Position numbers and translations under genes: made by a program
The notes under the pieces: generated by a model
Told to the model about the DNA's origin: nothing
Databases searched by the model: none
What the model saw: only the letters and a program-made list of their open reading frames with translations
Origin: Paracoccaceae bacterium
GTDB taxonomy: Bacteria > Pseudomonadota > Alphaproteobacteria > Rhodobacterales > Rhodobacteraceae
Assembly (NCBI GenBank): GCA_029247845.1
Contig: JAQWKM010000186.1
Location: forward strand, 1-35,423
DNA: 35,423 nt
Reading direction: 5' to 3'
Part shown: positions 24,632-35,376 of the stretch, one piece after another
How the letters are laid out: the number at the start of each line of letters is the position of its first letter
How positions within the stretch are numbered: position 1 is the stretch's first letter

Positions 24632-27313
24632 TTATAAGCGGCCATGGCAATGTTTGAATTTTTTTCCTGACCGGCATGGGCAGGGATCATTTCGTCCAGG
24701 GCTTCCCCAGGTAGACCTATCATTTTCATTAAAATTTCTTAGCGCAGGCTCTGCTGAAAGCGTCCGATTATCGTGTTGGATCTCAGATTTCTGGGACATC
24801 ATTTGTTGCATCATCGTCGTCTGTTCTTCGTCCGTAAGCGGCCTCACTTTGGATAGGTGCTGGCTTACGTCAACACGGAGACTTTCTAAAAGACCTTCAA
24901 AAAGCTGAAAAGCCTCAGATTTATATTCATTAAGCGGATCCCGCTGGGCATAACCACGAAACCCAACCACGGAACGCAAATGTTCAAGCGTCATAAGATG
25001 CTCTCGCCATTTGGCGTCAATAGTTTGTAATAAAACTTGCTTTTCGATTTGCCTCATAGATTTTGGTCCAAACGCAACGGCTTTTTCAGCCATCATTTTA
25101 TCTACCGCATCGACGATCCTCTCGCTAATAATCTCGTCGTCAACACCCTCTTCCTCAGCCCAAGCTATAATGGGCAGATCAACGTTAAAGTGCTCTTTAA
25201 TATCAGCGTAGAGAACTTCAGTATTCCATTGTTCTGCATAAGATTTGGGTGGCATATGCTGAGCTGTGAGATCCTCGACAACTTCGCGCCGCATATCCTC
25301 GATCACGTCGGATAAGTCATCCGCTTGTAAAACATCCAACCTTTGACCAAAGATAGCTTTACGCTGGTCATTCATGACATCGTCAAACTTCAAAAGCTGT
25401 TTGCGAACATCAAAATTCCGGCCTTCAACTTTGGCCTGCGCACGCTCAAGTGATTTATTCACCCATGGATGAACAATCGCTTCGCCTTCATCCATTCCCA
25501 GAGTTGAAAGCACCTTTTCCAACCGCTCAGAGCCAAATATCCGCATCAGGTCATCTTCAAGGCTTAGGAAAAACGAAGACCGGCCAGGATCACCCTGACG
25601 CCCCGAGCGACCGCGTAGCTGATTATCAATCCTGCGGCTTTCGTGCCGTTCGGTGGCTAATACATAAAGCCCACCCGCTCCAAGAACTTTTTCCTTTTCT
25701 GAAACATGATCTGCTTCTATCGTCTGCCGTAATTTTTCTGGATCTGCTTGTGGATCTGCGGAAAGCGCATTCAAAACTCTCATCTCAACGTTGCCTCCCA
25801 GCTGTATGTCCGTCCCTCGACCAGCCATGTTTGTAGCGATGGTAACCGCCCCAAACTTACCTGCGTCTCCAACAATCTGGGCTTCCTGCTCATGTTGTCT
25901 GGCATTGAGAACATTATGCTTTATCCCTGCGGATTTGAGCATAGTAGATAACTCTTCTGATTTTTCAATCGACGTGGTTCCCAAAAGAACCGGTTGGCCG
26001 CTGGCATTTGCCTTTTGGATTTCACCCAAAATAGCATCACATTTTTCGCGCACTGTCCTATAAATTTGATCGTGTTCATCTTCCCGGGCGATTGGCATGT
26101 TCGTCGGAACTTCCACAACGCCTAGATTGTAGATTTCTGCAAATTCTTCAGCTTCGGTCAACGCCGTACCCGTCATGCCAGCAAGCTTGTCATAAAGCCG
26201 AAAATAGTTCTGGAAAGTGACACTCGCCATAGTCACGTTTTCAGGCTGAATTGTACAACCTTCCTTGGCTTCAATCGCTTGATGAAGCCCGTTTGATAAC
26301 CGCCGACCCGACATCATTCGACCCGTAAATTCATCGATCAAAACAACTTCGTCCCCACGAACGATATAGTCCTTATCTTTTGAGAATAGCTTATGCGCAC
26401 TTAGTCCCTGATTGATATGGTGGACGATTGTTGTGCTTTCTGGATCGTATAGATACTGGTCTTCAGGAAGCAGACCGCGTGACTGTAATAGGCTTTCAAG
26501 AAATTCGTTGCCTTCATCTGTAAAGGTCGAACCACGCGTTTTTTCATCTATGCTATAATGTTCTTCGGTCAGTTCGGGAATAATTTTATCTATAGCAACA
26601 TAGAGATCAGATCGATCCTCGGCAGGTCCCGAAATGATCAAAGGCGTTCGCGCCTCATCGATCAGGATACTGTCGACTTCATCAACGATCGCAAGATAGT
26701 GGTACTTTTGATACATTTGCGCCGTATCAGTTTTCATATTATCACGCAGATAATCAAACGCTAACTCATTATTAGTCGCATACGTCACATCGCATGCGTA
26801 GGCAGCAGATTTTTCACTATCAGGTTGCTGGGGGTAAACAACACCAGTGGTTAGACCAAGAGCCGTGTAGACCTTGGACATCCACTCGCTATCGCGTTTC
26901 GCTAGATAATCATTCACCGTAACAATATGAACGCCTTTGCCTGTCAGCGCGTTGAGATAAGCTGGGAACGTCGCAACGAGGGTTTTGCCTTCCCCAGTCT
27001 TCATTTCGGAAATATTTCCCTTATGTAGAAAAATGCCTCCCATGAGCTGAACATCAAAGGCCCGCAATCCCAATGAGCGCTTAGCGGCTTCGCGACAATT
27101 TGCAAAAGCCTCTGGCAGAAGTTCATCGAGATTCGAACCTGCTGAGATACGCTGTTTAAGCGCTTCAGTTTTGTCAATCAAACCTTGATCTGACAAATCC
27201 TCAAATTCAGACTCCAGAGAATTGATACGGTCAACAATCGGGCGCATTGACTTGATTTTGCGGTCGTTTGGTGTACCAAACACCTTTTTGGCAAGTTTCT
27301 TCAACCCAAGCAT
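24632..27313 (-). CDS. secA: preprotein translocase subunit SecA
   Basis: 893 aa from the ATG at 27313, with GGAG five bases upstream; the frame continues to 27439 without a convincing start. The ATPase motor drives proteins through SecYEG. Seen in order: N-terminal [18 protein letters not shown], Walker A GEGKT at residues 107-111, the DEAD-type [16 protein letters not shown], preprotein cross-linking region, [25 protein letters not shown], helical scaffold, and the C-terminal zinc/SecB-binding motif [17 protein letters not shown] (Cys-x-Cys-x8-Cys-His). Complete and typical. Confidence 0.98.
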   Translation of the reverse strand: MLGLKKLAKKVFGTPNDRKIKSMRPIVDRINSLESEFEDLSDQGLIDKTEALKQRISAGSNLDELLPEAFANCREAAKRSLGLRAFDVQLMGGIFLHKGNISEMKTGEGKTLVATFPAYLNALTGKGVHIVTVNDYLAKRDSEWMSKVYTALGLTTGVVYPQQPDSEKSAAYACDVTYATNNELAFDYLRDNMKTDTAQMYQKYHYLAIVDEVDSILIDEARTPLIISGPAEDRSDLYVAIDKIIPELTEEHYSIDEKTRGSTFTDEGNEFLESLLQSRGLLPEDQYLYDPESTTIVHHINQGLSAHKLFSKDKDYIVRGDEVVLIDEFTGRMMSGRRLSNGLHQAIEAKEGCTIQPENVTMASVTFQNYFRLYDKLAGMTGTALTEAEEFAEIYNLGVVEVPTNMPIAREDEHDQIYRTVREKCDAILGEIQKANASGQPVLLGTTSIEKSEELSTMLKSAGIKHNVLNARQHEQEAQIVGDAGKFGAVTIATNMAGRGTDIQLGGNVEMRVLNALSADPQADPEKLRQTIEADHVSEKEKVLGAGGLYVLATERHESRRIDNQLRGRSGRQGDPGRSSFFLSLEDDLMRIFGSERLEKVLSTLGMDEGEAIVHPWVNKSLERAQAKVEGRNFDVRKQLLKFDDVMNDQRKAIFGQRLDVLQADDLSDVIEDMRREVVEDLTAQHMPPKSYAEQWNTEVLYADIKEHFNVDLPIIAWAEEEGVDDEIISERIVDAVDKMMAEKAVAFGPKSMRQIEKQVLLQTIDAKWREHLMTLEHLRSVVGFRGYAQRDPLNEYKSEAFQLFEGLLESLRVDVSQHLSKVRPLTDEEQTTMMQQMMSQKSEIQHDNRTLSAEPALRNFNENDRSTWGSPGRNDPCPCRSGKKFKHCHGRL

Positions 27314-27440
27314 GATCACTCCGTATTCAAAAATGCTGCAACAAATAACAACGTGGTCTTGCCCTGCGAGGTTTGTGCCAATAGGTGTTGTAACAAAGCG
27401 TTCGCCTGACTCAGTGGGATGTAAGCAGCTGTTGCACAAC

Positions 27441-27454
27441 TGTCAACGTTGACA
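27441..27454. promoter_or_regulatory. 14-base perfect palindrome containing two opposed TTGACA boxes
   Basis: TGTCAACGTTGACA reads identically on both strands and sits between the divergent secA and parvulin genes. Each half supplies a perfect -35 hexamer. On the minus strand, TACATC follows after 17 bases, suggesting a secA promoter with a leader of about 100 bases. On the plus strand a transcript from this -35 would start almost at the parvulin ribosome site, which is less plausible. It could instead be an operator. Confidence 0.4.
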
Positions 27455-27488
27455 CGCCACTGAAACGGTTAATTTTAAAGGGGAAAAG

Positions 27489-28337
27489 ATGCCCATTCTG
27501 ACCAAATACCTAATGGCTGCAGCCATCACGATAACATCAACGAGTTTATTTGCCCAACAAAATATCACGGCAGACACTGTAATTGCCACCGTGGACGGAT
27601 CAGAAATTACGTTGGGACATATGATAATTGTTCGTGAAAGACTTCCCGAGCAGTATCAATCATTTCCGGATGACCAGCTATTTGAAGGTATACTAGAACA
27701 ACTTATTCAGCAAACTATTCTCGCCACAATTGATGATGGTCCCGATAGCATGAGAACACAGTTTACACTTGAAAACGACCGACGCTTGATGCGTGCATCC
27801 GACGCCGTAGAAGCAATATCGGCCGTAGCCGTGACCGAAGGAGCTGTGCAAGCAGCATATCAAGAACAATATGGCGGTTCAGAATTAGGCAGTGAATTCA
27901 ACGCATCTCACATTCTTGTGGAAACAGAAGAAAGCGCGCTGAATATAATTACCAGAGCAAAAGAAGGGGCAGATTTCGGCGAACTTGCAAAGGAGTTTTC
28001 AACTGGACCCTCCGGACCGGGCGGAGGCCAACTTGGCTGGTTTGGTACCGGTATGATGGTTCCACCCTTTGAAGAAGCCGTCGCTACAATGGAAAAGGGA
28101 CAGGTCTCAGGCCCTGTTAAAACCAATTTTGGCTGGCATGTGATAAAGCTAAATGATCTGCGCAGCCTCTCCACTCCAGACTTGGAGTCTGTGAGGCAAG
28201 AAATCTCTGCCAAATTGCAGCGCGGTGCCGTCGAAGAGAAAGTTGCGGAAATTCAAAGTTCGGCAGACATAACCAGAGTTGATACAACTGAAATCGATCC
28301 TGCCGTTTTAAAAGACCCCACACTTTTGTCGCAATAA
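27489..28337 (+). CDS. periplasmic peptidylprolyl isomerase, parvulin family
   Basis: 282 aa. A signal peptide is visible (MPILTKY, hydrophobic LMAAAITITSTSLF, cleavage likely after Ala22), so the protein is exported. An N-terminal SurA-like helical segment follows (about 30-130). The parvulin PPIase domain at about 137-230 has ASHILVETEESA, FGELAKEFSTGPSGPGGGQLGWF and FGWHVIKLND. It helps fold envelope proteins. The ribosome site AAAGGGG lies about five to six bases before the ATG. The stop shares a base with the argJ start, so folding factor and arginine enzyme are in one operon with the Nudix gene, an arrangement seen in other Rhodobacterales (from memory). Confidence 0.92.
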   Translation: MPILTKYLMAAAITITSTSLFAQQNITADTVIATVDGSEITLGHMIIVRERLPEQYQSFPDDQLFEGILEQLIQQTILATIDDGPDSMRTQFTLENDRRLMRASDAVEAISAVAVTEGAVQAAYQEQYGGSELGSEFNASHILVETEESALNIITRAKEGADFGELAKEFSTGPSGPGGGQLGWFGTGMMVPPFEEAVATMEKGQVSGPVKTNFGWHVIKLNDLRSLSTPDLESVRQEISAKLQRGAVEEKVAEIQSSADITRVDTTEIDPAVLKDPTLLSQ

Positions 28338-29566
28338 TGGGATCGCAACTGGAAAAATCGCCTCTTGCGCCACCTGATTTCCCGTGTATCCCACCGGTTG
28401 GAGGCGTACGCTTTTCAGTGGCCTCTGCCGGCATTAAATACGTTGGTCGCACTGACGTCATGTTGGCAGAGCTCTCTCCAGGCACTACGGTTGCTGGTGT
28501 TTTCACAAAATCGGTAACCCGCGCTGCTCCAGTCTTGGACTGTCAGGAAAAAATAGGGCTAAAGATCACACAAGGCGCGGCTATTATTGTAAATTCAGGC
28601 AATGCTAATGCCTTCACGGGGAAGCAAGGCGATTTATCAGTTAAATCTATCACATCGGCGGTCTCTACTCATTTGTTAATACCCGAAAACCGCGTCTTTT
28701 CCTCTTCCACTGGCGTCATAGGAGAGCCGCTGCCGCACACCAAAATCACGGACTGCATTCATGGGCTTAAGGTCAATCTGGACGCCAGTGGCATCGCTGA
28801 GGCGGCACAGGCGATCATGACGACCGATACCTATGCCAAAGGCACATATTTAAGCATCCAAACAGAGTATGGACCTATCACACTGGCCGGAATAGCCAAA
28901 GGATCGGGGATGATCGCTCCCGATATGGCAACAATGCTTGTTTATCTTTTCACAGACGCCAAAGTTGAACAAACCACTCTACAGAGCCTTCTCAGCGAAG
29001 TGAACGAGTCAACGTTTAATGCCATCACAGTCGACAGCGACACTTCTACATCAGACACTGTCTTGCTCGCGGCGACAGGTGCCTCCAAGATCCAAGTCAA
29101 CGCGGAAAGCAACGAATTTCGCCAAGGCCTTCACAAAGTGATGCTTGATCTGGCCCACCAAGTCGTTCGCGACGGTGAAGGCGCAGGCAAATTCATCGAA
29201 ATATCTGTGCAAGGCGCGATCGATGACACAGACGCAAAAACCCATGCAATGGCTATTGCCAACTCACCTCTTGTCAAAACCGCAATAGCAGGTAGCGATC
29301 CAAACTGGGGTCGTGTTGTCATGGCAATCGGAAAGTCCGGTGCTGCCGCTGATCGCGACCGGCTTAAAATTTGGTTTGGTGATACCCTAGTTGCAACTGA
29401 GGGTTGGGTCGCCCCAAGTTATCGCGAAGAGGATGGCGCGGAGTATATGAAAAAATCTGAAATCAAAATCATGGTCGATCTTGGAATTGGCCCCTCCAAA
29501 TCAACTGTTTGGACCTGCGACTTCACACACCAATATATAACAATAAATGCAGACTATCGGTCATGA
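28337..29566 (+). CDS. argJ: bifunctional ornithine acetyltransferase/N-acetylglutamate synthase
   Basis: 409 aa precursor. It moves the acetyl group from N-acetylornithine to glutamate in the cyclic arginine pathway. The protein cleaves itself into alpha and beta chains before the nucleophilic Thr of the conserved KGSGMIAPDMATML, seen near residue 197. Other family features: TKSVTRAAPVLDC, IIVNSGNANAFTG (oxyanion region), STGVIGEPLP, TTDTYAKG, GSDPNWGRVVMAIGKSG and the C-terminal CDFTHQYITINADYRS. Coupled at both ends: TAATG with the parvulin gene and ATGA with the Nudix gene. Confidence 0.97.
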   Translation: MGSQLEKSPLAPPDFPCIPPVGGVRFSVASAGIKYVGRTDVMLAELSPGTTVAGVFTKSVTRAAPVLDCQEKIGLKITQGAAIIVNSGNANAFTGKQGDLSVKSITSAVSTHLLIPENRVFSSSTGVIGEPLPHTKITDCIHGLKVNLDASGIAEAAQAIMTTDTYAKGTYLSIQTEYGPITLAGIAKGSGMIAPDMATMLVYLFTDAKVEQTTLQSLLSEVNESTFNAITVDSDTSTSDTVLLAATGASKIQVNAESNEFRQGLHKVMLDLAHQVVRDGEGAGKFIEISVQGAIDDTDAKTHAMAIANSPLVKTAIAGSDPNWGRVVMAIGKSGAAADRDRLKIWFGDTLVATEGWVAPSYREEDGAEYMKKSEIKIMVDLGIGPSKSTVWTCDFTHQYITINADYRS

Positions 29567-29961
29567 AGATTGTTCTCGTAAGTGCCGCTGCCCTTATTGA
29601 CAGGGATGGGCGCGTTTTGCTTTCTCAACGTCCAGAAGGTAAATCTATGGCAGGTCTTTGGGAATTCCCCGGCGGAAAAGTCGAGACAGATGAAACACCA
29701 GAGGCCGCTTTAGTCAGAGAATTAAACGAAGAACTTGGAATCGAAACATGGGATAGTTGCCTCGCGCCCCTCACATTTGCCAGCCATGCCTATGATGATT
29801 TTCATCTATTAATGCCACTTTTCGCCTGCCGAAAATGGAATGGAATCGTACAACCTAAAGAAAGCCAAACCTTAAAATGGGTCGAGGCAAAGGCAATTAA
29901 AGAATATCCGATGCCCGCTGCCGACATTCCGCTTGTCTCTATTCTGCGTGACTGGCTTTAG
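29563..29961 (+). CDS. mutT: MutT-type Nudix hydrolase (8-oxo-dGTP diphosphatase)
   Basis: 132 aa from the ATG at 29563, which overlaps the argJ stop (ATGA); an earlier in-frame start at 29509 would lie deep within argJ. The Nudix box is complete: GGKVETDETPEAALVRELNE followed by ELGI, matching GX5EX7REUXEEXGU. The preceding LSQRPEGKSMAGLWEFPGG and the length match MutT, which removes oxidised dGTP from the nucleotide pool. Other Nudix substrates cannot be excluded. Last gene of the parvulin-argJ-mutT operon, ending in a strong stem-loop. Confidence 0.9.
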   Translation: MKIVLVSAAALIDRDGRVLLSQRPEGKSMAGLWEFPGGKVETDETPEAALVRELNEELGIETWDSCLAPLTFASHAYDDFHLLMPLFACRKWNGIVQPKESQTLKWVEAKAIKEYPMPAADIPLVSILRDWL

Positions 29962-29980
29962 TCTTAATCCCTAAAGCCAG
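29952..29980. terminator. 10-bp perfect stem-loop shared by convergent mutT and infB ends
   Basis: CTGGCTTTAG (29952-29961, containing the mutT stop) pairs perfectly with CTAAAGCCAG (29971-29980) over a 9-base loop. It sits 30 bases past the infB stop. There is no T-run on either side, so it may act as an RNA-stabilising 3' end or weak bidirectional terminator rather than a classic intrinsic one. Confidence 0.5.
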
Positions 29981-30010
29981 AAACAGAAATTCAGAAAGTC
30001 AAATGACCGA

Positions 30011-32509
30011 TTACGTAAGTTCGCGTTTAACTTCCTGACGCTCAAATATCTCGATGATGTCGCCAGCACGGATATCTTCATAGTTTTCAAACGCCATACC
30101 GCATTCCTGCCCTGACTGCACTTCAGGCACTTCGTCTTTGAAGCGCTTCAGTGTTTTCAGTGTTCCCTCATGAATAACAACGTTATCACGAAGTAGGCGT
30201 ACTCCTGCACTTCTGCGCGCAACTCCTTCGGTCGTAAGACATCCAGCAACTTTGCCTATTCCAGAAACTTTGAAAACTTCTTTTATTTCAGCGTAGCCAA
30301 TAAATGTTTCACGAATTTCAGCACTTAAAAGACCACTTGCAGCAGCTTTAACATCATCAACTAAATCGTAGATAACTGAATAATACCTAATTTCAACACT
30401 TTTCTGGTTCGCTGAATTACGCGCACTTGCATTTGCGCGCACATTAAAGCCCATTATCGGAGCATTTGAGGCTTCTGCCAGCCCAACATCAGTTTCTGTG
30501 ATCGCTCCAACGCCGGAATGCAACACACGCACTCGGACCTCAGAGTTCCCAATTTTTTCCATTGCCTGAATAATCGCCTCCGCCGAACCTTGAACATCAG
30601 TTTTAACCAAAATAGGAAGTTCAGAGACATTCTCATCTTCTTTTGCTTTTGCCATCAGTTGTTCAAGCGTGGTCGCAGCACCCGCGGCCGCACGCTTTTC
30701 TTTAGCCAAATTGGCGCGGTACGTTGCAATATCGCGCGCTTGCGCTTCTGTCGAGACTACGTTCAAAACGTCGCCAGCCTCTGGCGTACCATTCAAGCCA
30801 AGGACCTCGACTGGAACCGATGGACCAGCGCTTGCAACCCGATCACCCTTGTCGTTGACTAATGCACGCACTTTTCCCCATTGCTCGCCAACAACAAAAA
30901 TGTCGCCTTTATTCAAGGTACCTTTTTGCACCAAGACGGTAGCAACTGGGCCACGCCCTACATCGAGCTGAGCTTCAATTACAGCACCCTGAGCTGCGCG
31001 CTCAGGGTTTGTTTTCAATTCAAGGATTTCTGCCTGCAAAGCAATCGCTTCCAAAAGCTCATCCAAACCCTGACCTGAAATGGCAGAAACTTCTACGTCC
31101 TGTACTTCGCCAGACATAGCCTCAACTACGATTTCGTGCTGAAGCAATTCGGTTCGGACCCGATTGGCATCAGCCGCAGGCCTATCGATCTTGTTTATAG
31201 CAACGATCAATGGCACTTCTGCGGCCTTAGCATGCCTTATGGCTTCGATAGTCTGAGGCATGACAGAGTCGTCTGCTGCAACCACAAGAACCACAATATC
31301 CGTGACCTGAGCGCCTCTTGATCGCATAGATGTAAAGGCAGCGTGGCCGGGTGTGTCCAAGAAAGACAAGACGGCGCCACCGTCAGTTGTCACTTGGTAT
31401 GCGCCAATATGCTGCGTAATACCACCAGCTTCGCCCTGCACGACCTTCGTCTTGCGAATGGCATCAAGAAGCGAGGTTTTACCATGGTCAACATGGCCCA
31501 TGATAGTGATAACTGGAGGCCGCGGTTGAAGATTTTCAGTATCTTCCTCAGTCTCCTTGATAACATCCTCGACATCCGAGTCCGCGACTCGTACAACTTT
31601 GTGACCAAACTCTTCGATTATCAATTCCGCTGTATCAGCATCGATGGTTTCGTTTTGAGTTACCATCATACCCATTTTCATAAGTGACTTGACTACTTCG
31701 GCAGATCTCTCCGCCATACGGTTTGCCAACTCAGACACTGTAATAGCTTCTGGTAGCTGTACTTCGCGAACAATTTTTTCACGTTCTAGGTTTTGACCCA
31801 GAGCTTTCAGGCGTGCACGTTCCTGTTTACGCTTCATCGCAGCCATTGAGCGATGACGACCACCCTCACCCGAAAGTGCCTGAGTGAGCGTCAACTTGCC
31901 CGATCTGCGTTTATCGTCATGGCCCTTATTACTTCTGCGCTCTTGTTCAGTATCACGCTCTTTTTTGCGTGACGCAGGCGCCGGTGCCGATTTTGGAGCC
32001 GATTTAGCTGTCTCATTCTCTTTCTTGGGCGCCGGTGCAGCCTCGGCCGCTTTGCGCAGGGCTTCTTCCCTTTCTTTCTCCTCCGCTTGCTCGCGATCAC
32101 GCTCTTCCGCTTGCGTCTTTTGAAGCGCACGCTCTTCCGCATCGCGTTGTTCTTTTTCTTTTTGCTCCTGATCGGCGCGACGTTTTTCTCGTTCTTCGCT
32201 ACGTACTTTTTCTTCAGCTTCACGTGCAGCGGAGTCTTCACTTTCCCGCGCTCTGGCAGCTTGGACTGCCTTTAACCGGCGCTCCATTTCAACATCTGAA
32301 ACACCAGCCGGTCGCTTGCTGGATTGAGACGATACAGGTACAGGCCCAGCTCCGGGCTTGGAGCTACTTGGTTTGGGAACCATCACTCGCTTGCGTTTTG
32401 TCTCGACAACAACACTTTTGGTTCGGCCGTGGCTAAAGCTTTGCTTGACGTTTGCAGACCGCGGTCCACCACGTAAGCCTAAGGTTTTTTTGCCGTCACT
32501 ATCGCTCAT
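30011..32509 (-). CDS. infB: translation initiation factor IF-2
   Basis: 832 aa. A GTPase that brings initiator tRNA to the 30S subunit and promotes subunit joining. Residues 75-200 are a highly charged, coiled-coil-like Glu/Arg/Lys-rich stretch; residues about 250-305 form the IF2_N domain ([19 protein letters not shown]). The G domain starts near 330 with GHVDHGKT at 338-345, DTPGHAAFT and NKID. The beta-barrel and C-terminal fMet-tRNA-binding domains follow ([35 protein letters not shown]). The start overlaps the stop of the ylxR-like gene by four bases. Confidence 0.98.
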   Translation of the reverse strand: MSDSDGKKTLGLRGGPRSANVKQSFSHGRTKSVVVETKRKRVMVPKPSSSKPGAGPVPVSSQSSKRPAGVSDVEMERRLKAVQAARARESEDSAAREAEEKVRSEEREKRRADQEQKEKEQRDAEERALQKTQAEERDREQAEEKEREEALRKAAEAAPAPKKENETAKSAPKSAPAPASRKKERDTEQERRSNKGHDDKRRSGKLTLTQALSGEGGRHRSMAAMKRKQERARLKALGQNLEREKIVREVQLPEAITVSELANRMAERSAEVVKSLMKMGMMVTQNETIDADTAELIIEEFGHKVVRVADSDVEDVIKETEEDTENLQPRPPVITIMGHVDHGKTSLLDAIRKTKVVQGEAGGITQHIGAYQVTTDGGAVLSFLDTPGHAAFTSMRSRGAQVTDIVVLVVAADDSVMPQTIEAIRHAKAAEVPLIVAINKIDRPAADANRVRTELLQHEIVVEAMSGEVQDVEVSAISGQGLDELLEAIALQAEILELKTNPERAAQGAVIEAQLDVGRGPVATVLVQKGTLNKGDIFVVGEQWGKVRALVNDKGDRVASAGPSVPVEVLGLNGTPEAGDVLNVVSTEAQARDIATYRANLAKEKRAAAGAATTLEQLMAKAKEDENVSELPILVKTDVQGSAEAIIQAMEKIGNSEVRVRVLHSGVGAITETDVGLAEASNAPIMGFNVRANASARNSANQKSVEIRYYSVIYDLVDDVKAAASGLLSAEIRETFIGYAEIKEVFKVSGIGKVAGCLTTEGVARRSAGVRLLRDNVVIHEGTLKTLKRFKDEVPEVQSGQECGMAFENYEDIRAGDIIEIFERQEVKRELT

Positions 32510-33141
32510 ATAGCTGTCTTTTCCTTTTTAAGGGCGCTCTTTTCGCCCTGAACAACGCGTAGACCTTTCAGTCGTTGCGCTTCATGTACTACACGATTCG
32601 TAATTCCGCCAGATGCAAGAGCACAGTGAATTACGGTTTGTCGCCCAAATGCCGCGCCCAGCTCTTCTGAACTAAGCCAACCAATAAAACTTCCATCCCT
32701 CGGCGTGCTCAGCTTTGACTTGCCACGTTCTGATCCATCGCTGGATTGCACCAGCACTTCTGCTACATCTTTCGAGAGCCAATCCTTAACTTTCTCGTAT
32801 CCTGCAACCGAATGACCAGATTTCCTTGCAAGGCTAAGCAACCCTACCACTCGGTTCGAAATCATCTGCTCAACATCTTTAAGCAGCGTATCAGGTACTT
32901 TCACTGCCCTACGCGCTGCCCTGGAAAATAGACCTTTCTCGCTGGCCATTCTTAGGGCGTCTTGGTCACATGACACCCATATACCCTTACCTGGAAGCTT
33001 TTCCAATATATCGGCAAAAATAGATTCACTGGGCCCAACAACAAAACGAACAAGTCCGCTTTTCTCTTTTGTCGTTCCGCTTACTATGCATTTTCTAACT
33101 GTCCCAGTTGGTTCAGTATATATGTCATCTATAGCTGCCAT
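32506..33141 (-). CDS. YlxR (DUF448) / ribosomal L7Ae-like RNA-binding protein
   Basis: 211 aa, a fusion usual in alphaproteobacteria. The YlxR domain occupies about residues 10-90 ([51 protein letters not shown]). An L7Ae-like domain of about 95 residues follows ([21 protein letters not shown], then a diverged C-terminal half with [16 protein letters not shown]). Such proteins lie between nusA and infB and bind RNA; YlxR homologues have been linked to RNase P and to transcription control, but the role here is unknown. It starts 34 bases after nusA, without a clear ribosome site. Confidence 0.9.
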   Translation of the reverse strand: MAAIDDIYTEPTGTVRKCIVSGTTKEKSGLVRFVVGPSESIFADILEKLPGKGIWVSCDQDALRMASEKGLFSRAARRAVKVPDTLLKDVEQMISNRVVGLLSLARKSGHSVAGYEKVKDWLSKDVAEVLVQSSDGSERGKSKLSTPRDGSFIGWLSSEELGAAFGRQTVIHCALASGGITNRVVHEAQRLKGLRVVQGEKSALKKEKTAI

Positions 33142-33175
33142 AATATCACAGTTTCAACATCAACAGATGTCAAGA

Positions 33176-34789
33176 CTAGCTCTCCTCCGCCGTTTCTGCA
33201 TCGTTTTCTTCAACTTTATCTGAAACAAGATCATCCGGATCAACCCAGCCCAATAAAATGCGGGCTGTCATAACCAGATCTTGCGCCTCTTCTAAAGACA
33301 CCTCAAAGCTCTCAAGCAGTCCATCGTCTTTGACCCGCTCACCATCGACTGTGGTCCATCCACCGGAAAGCTCCCAATCCGCACAGGTCGCGAAATCTTC
33401 GAGTGTCTTGATACCGTCTTCAGCCAAGGCCTGCAACATCTGAGGCGTTAGACCTTCGAAATTGACCAGATTGTCCTCGACACCCATTTCCCTAGCTTTT
33501 TCAAGTGCTTTATTTGCCTGTTCTTCTAAATATTCACGCGCTCGGGTTTGAAGTTCTCCCGCAGTGCTTTCATCGACACCATCAATCTGCAAAAGCTCGT
33601 CTGCTTCAACAAATGCCACTTCTTCGAGATTGGTAAAGCCCTCTGACACCAGAAGCTGAGCAAAGAATTCGTCCAGGTCCAGAGCTGCAATAAATAGATT
33701 TGTCCGCTCTTCGAATTCTTTTTGACGTCTGGCACTTTCCTCCGCCTCGGTCATGATGTCGATGTCTAGACCAGTTAACTGACTTGCAAGCCGAACATTC
33801 TGGCCACGACGCCCAATTGCCAAGCTTAGCTGATCAACAGGCACCACAACTTCGATGCGTTCTGCTTCTTCATCCAAAACAACTTTAGTCACTTCGGCTG
33901 GTTGCAGAGCATTCACGAGAAATGTCGGCTGATCTTCATTCCAAGGTATAATATCGATCTTTTCACCTTGAAGCTCATTCACCACTGCCTGAACTCGGCT
34001 CCCGCGCATACCGACACAAGCTCCAACAGGATCTATTGAATTATCATTGGTTAATACAGCAATCTTAGCGCGTGACCCTGGATCGCGGGCCACAGCTTTT
34101 ATCTCTATAATACCTTCGTAAATTTCGGGCACTTCCATCTTAAATAGCTCGGCCATAAACTGAGGGTCTGTCCGGCTCAGAAATATCTGTGGACCTCGGT
34201 TTTCACGGCGAACTTCTTTAATATAACAGCGAATTCGATCATTGTTTCTATAGCCTTCACGGGCAATTTTTTCATTCCTGCGCAGAACTGCTTCACCGCG
34301 ACCAACGTCAACAATAACATTGCCGTATTCTTCACGTTTCACTTGACCATTGATAATCGTACCAGCGCGGTCTTTGAATTCTTCATATTGACGTTCACGC
34401 TCAGCTTCTCTGACTTTTTGCAGAATGACCTGTTTGGCCGATTGAGCCGCAATCCGACCCATATCGACCGGCGGAATTTCTTCGATAAACTGATCACCAA
34501 CAGACGGATCTTCCAAGTATTGCTTGGCCTGATCTACCGTCATTTCAGCCTGATAGTTTTCAAGCTCTGTTTCCTCGACCACTGTACGGACCCGAGTAAA
34601 TGCAGCACGACCAGTCTTGCGGTCGATTTCAACCCGAATATCCATCTCAGCACCGTAGCGAGATTTCGCTGCCCTTGCCAGGCTCTCCTCCATCGCTTCG
34701 ATAACCAGCACCGGATCTATCATTTTTTCCCGAGCAACGGCCTCGGCTGTTTGCAAAAGTTCAAGTTGGTTTGCAGAGGTGATTGCCAT
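33176..34789 (-). CDS. nusA: transcription termination/antitermination factor NusA
   Basis: 537 aa. RNA polymerase-associated factor affecting pausing, termination and antitermination. Domains in order: N-terminal polymerase-binding domain (1-125), S1 (about 132-200, KREEYGNVIVDVGRGEAVL), KH1 (about 230-300, GACVGMRGSRVQAVVNEL) and KH2 (about 300-370, LAIGRRGQNVRLASQLTG). Then comes an acidic C-terminal pair of helix-hairpin-helix-like repeats (LLVSEGFTNLEEVAFVEADE; LAEDGIKTLEDFATCADWEL). The ATG shares a base with the rimP stop and has a strong AGGAGG ribosome site inside the rimP end. Confidence 0.98.
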   Translation of the reverse strand: MAITSANQLELLQTAEAVAREKMIDPVLVIEAMEESLARAAKSRYGAEMDIRVEIDRKTGRAAFTRVRTVVEETELENYQAEMTVDQAKQYLEDPSVGDQFIEEIPPVDMGRIAAQSAKQVILQKVREAERERQYEEFKDRAGTIINGQVKREEYGNVIVDVGRGEAVLRRNEKIAREGYRNNDRIRCYIKEVRRENRGPQIFLSRTDPQFMAELFKMEVPEIYEGIIEIKAVARDPGSRAKIAVLTNDNSIDPVGACVGMRGSRVQAVVNELQGEKIDIIPWNEDQPTFLVNALQPAEVTKVVLDEEAERIEVVVPVDQLSLAIGRRGQNVRLASQLTGLDIDIMTEAEESARRQKEFEERTNLFIAALDLDEFFAQLLVSEGFTNLEEVAFVEADELLQIDGVDESTAGELQTRAREYLEEQANKALEKAREMGVEDNLVNFEGLTPQMLQALAEDGIKTLEDFATCADWELSGGWTTVDGERVKDDGLLESFEVSLEEAQDLVMTARILLGWVDPDDLVSDKVEENDAETAEES

Positions 34790-35364
34790 TATAAATCCTC
34801 CTCGGACCCTGAGGTCTCGATTTCATCAAAACTGTCTTTTTTTATTGCCCCAAGCGCTTTGCGCTTGCGCAGCATTTCCGCTATCAGATCATCAGTCAAA
34901 ACAAGCTTAGCTTCAGAGAGCCATTCAAATTTGAGACCAATAGTTCCTTCAATAACATTTATAAGCACTTCATGTTTTTCGACTCCAGCCAGAACACCTT
35001 TGAAGCGTCGACGACCATCAATAAGCTCATCTGTCTCCAGTTTAGCTTCGTAGCCCTCGAATGTCTCAAAATCCTTTAAGCGAGTTAAAGGCCTGTCTAT
35101 CCCTGGGCTGGAAACTTCCAAATTATAAGTATCCAAAATTGGATCTTCAACATCAAGCACCGCACTGACTGATGTCGAAATATCAGCCAAGTCATCAACT
35201 TCAATACCACCGGTTGCTCGATCAGCCATAATTTGCAAGGTGGCTTCCTCGCCACTCAACAAACGCACGCGCACGAGTTCAAATCCCATGTTTAAAATCA
35301 CGGGGTCAATTATTTCTGCCAGTCTTTTATCAATGGCAGCTTTTGCGATCAGATCGTTTGACAT
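34789..35364 (-). CDS. rimP: ribosome maturation factor RimP
   Basis: 191 aa from the ATG at 35364, which has GGGA a few bases upstream. An in-frame ATG at 35376 touches the T-run of the terminator and would leave its ribosome site inside the hairpin, so I prefer 35364. It is needed for 30S maturation. The N-terminal alpha/beta domain ([30 protein letters not shown], then [18 protein letters not shown]) and the [20 protein letters not shown] motif are diagnostic; an SH3-like C-terminal domain follows. First gene of the rimP-nusA-ylxR-infB operon. Confidence 0.95.
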   Translation of the reverse strand: MSNDLIAKAAIDKRLAEIIDPVILNMGFELVRVRLLSGEEATLQIMADRATGGIEVDDLADISTSVSAVLDVEDPILDTYNLEVSSPGIDRPLTRLKDFETFEGYEAKLETDELIDGRRRFKGVLAGVEKHEVLINVIEGTIGLKFEWLSEAKLVLTDDLIAEMLRKRKALGAIKKDSFDEIETSGSEEDL

Positions 35365-35376
35365 ATTCCCAAGCAT

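Noticed and set aside
27314-27439. 42-residue N-terminal extension of secA
   Set aside because: The family begins at [10 protein letters not shown], and the ATG at 27313 has a GGAG site. The extension is Cys-rich and unlike SecA.
31884-32436. Plus-strand and alternate minus-strand frames over the charged region of infB
   Set aside because: They arise from the repetitive Glu/Arg/Lys codons of the IF-2 N-terminal region.
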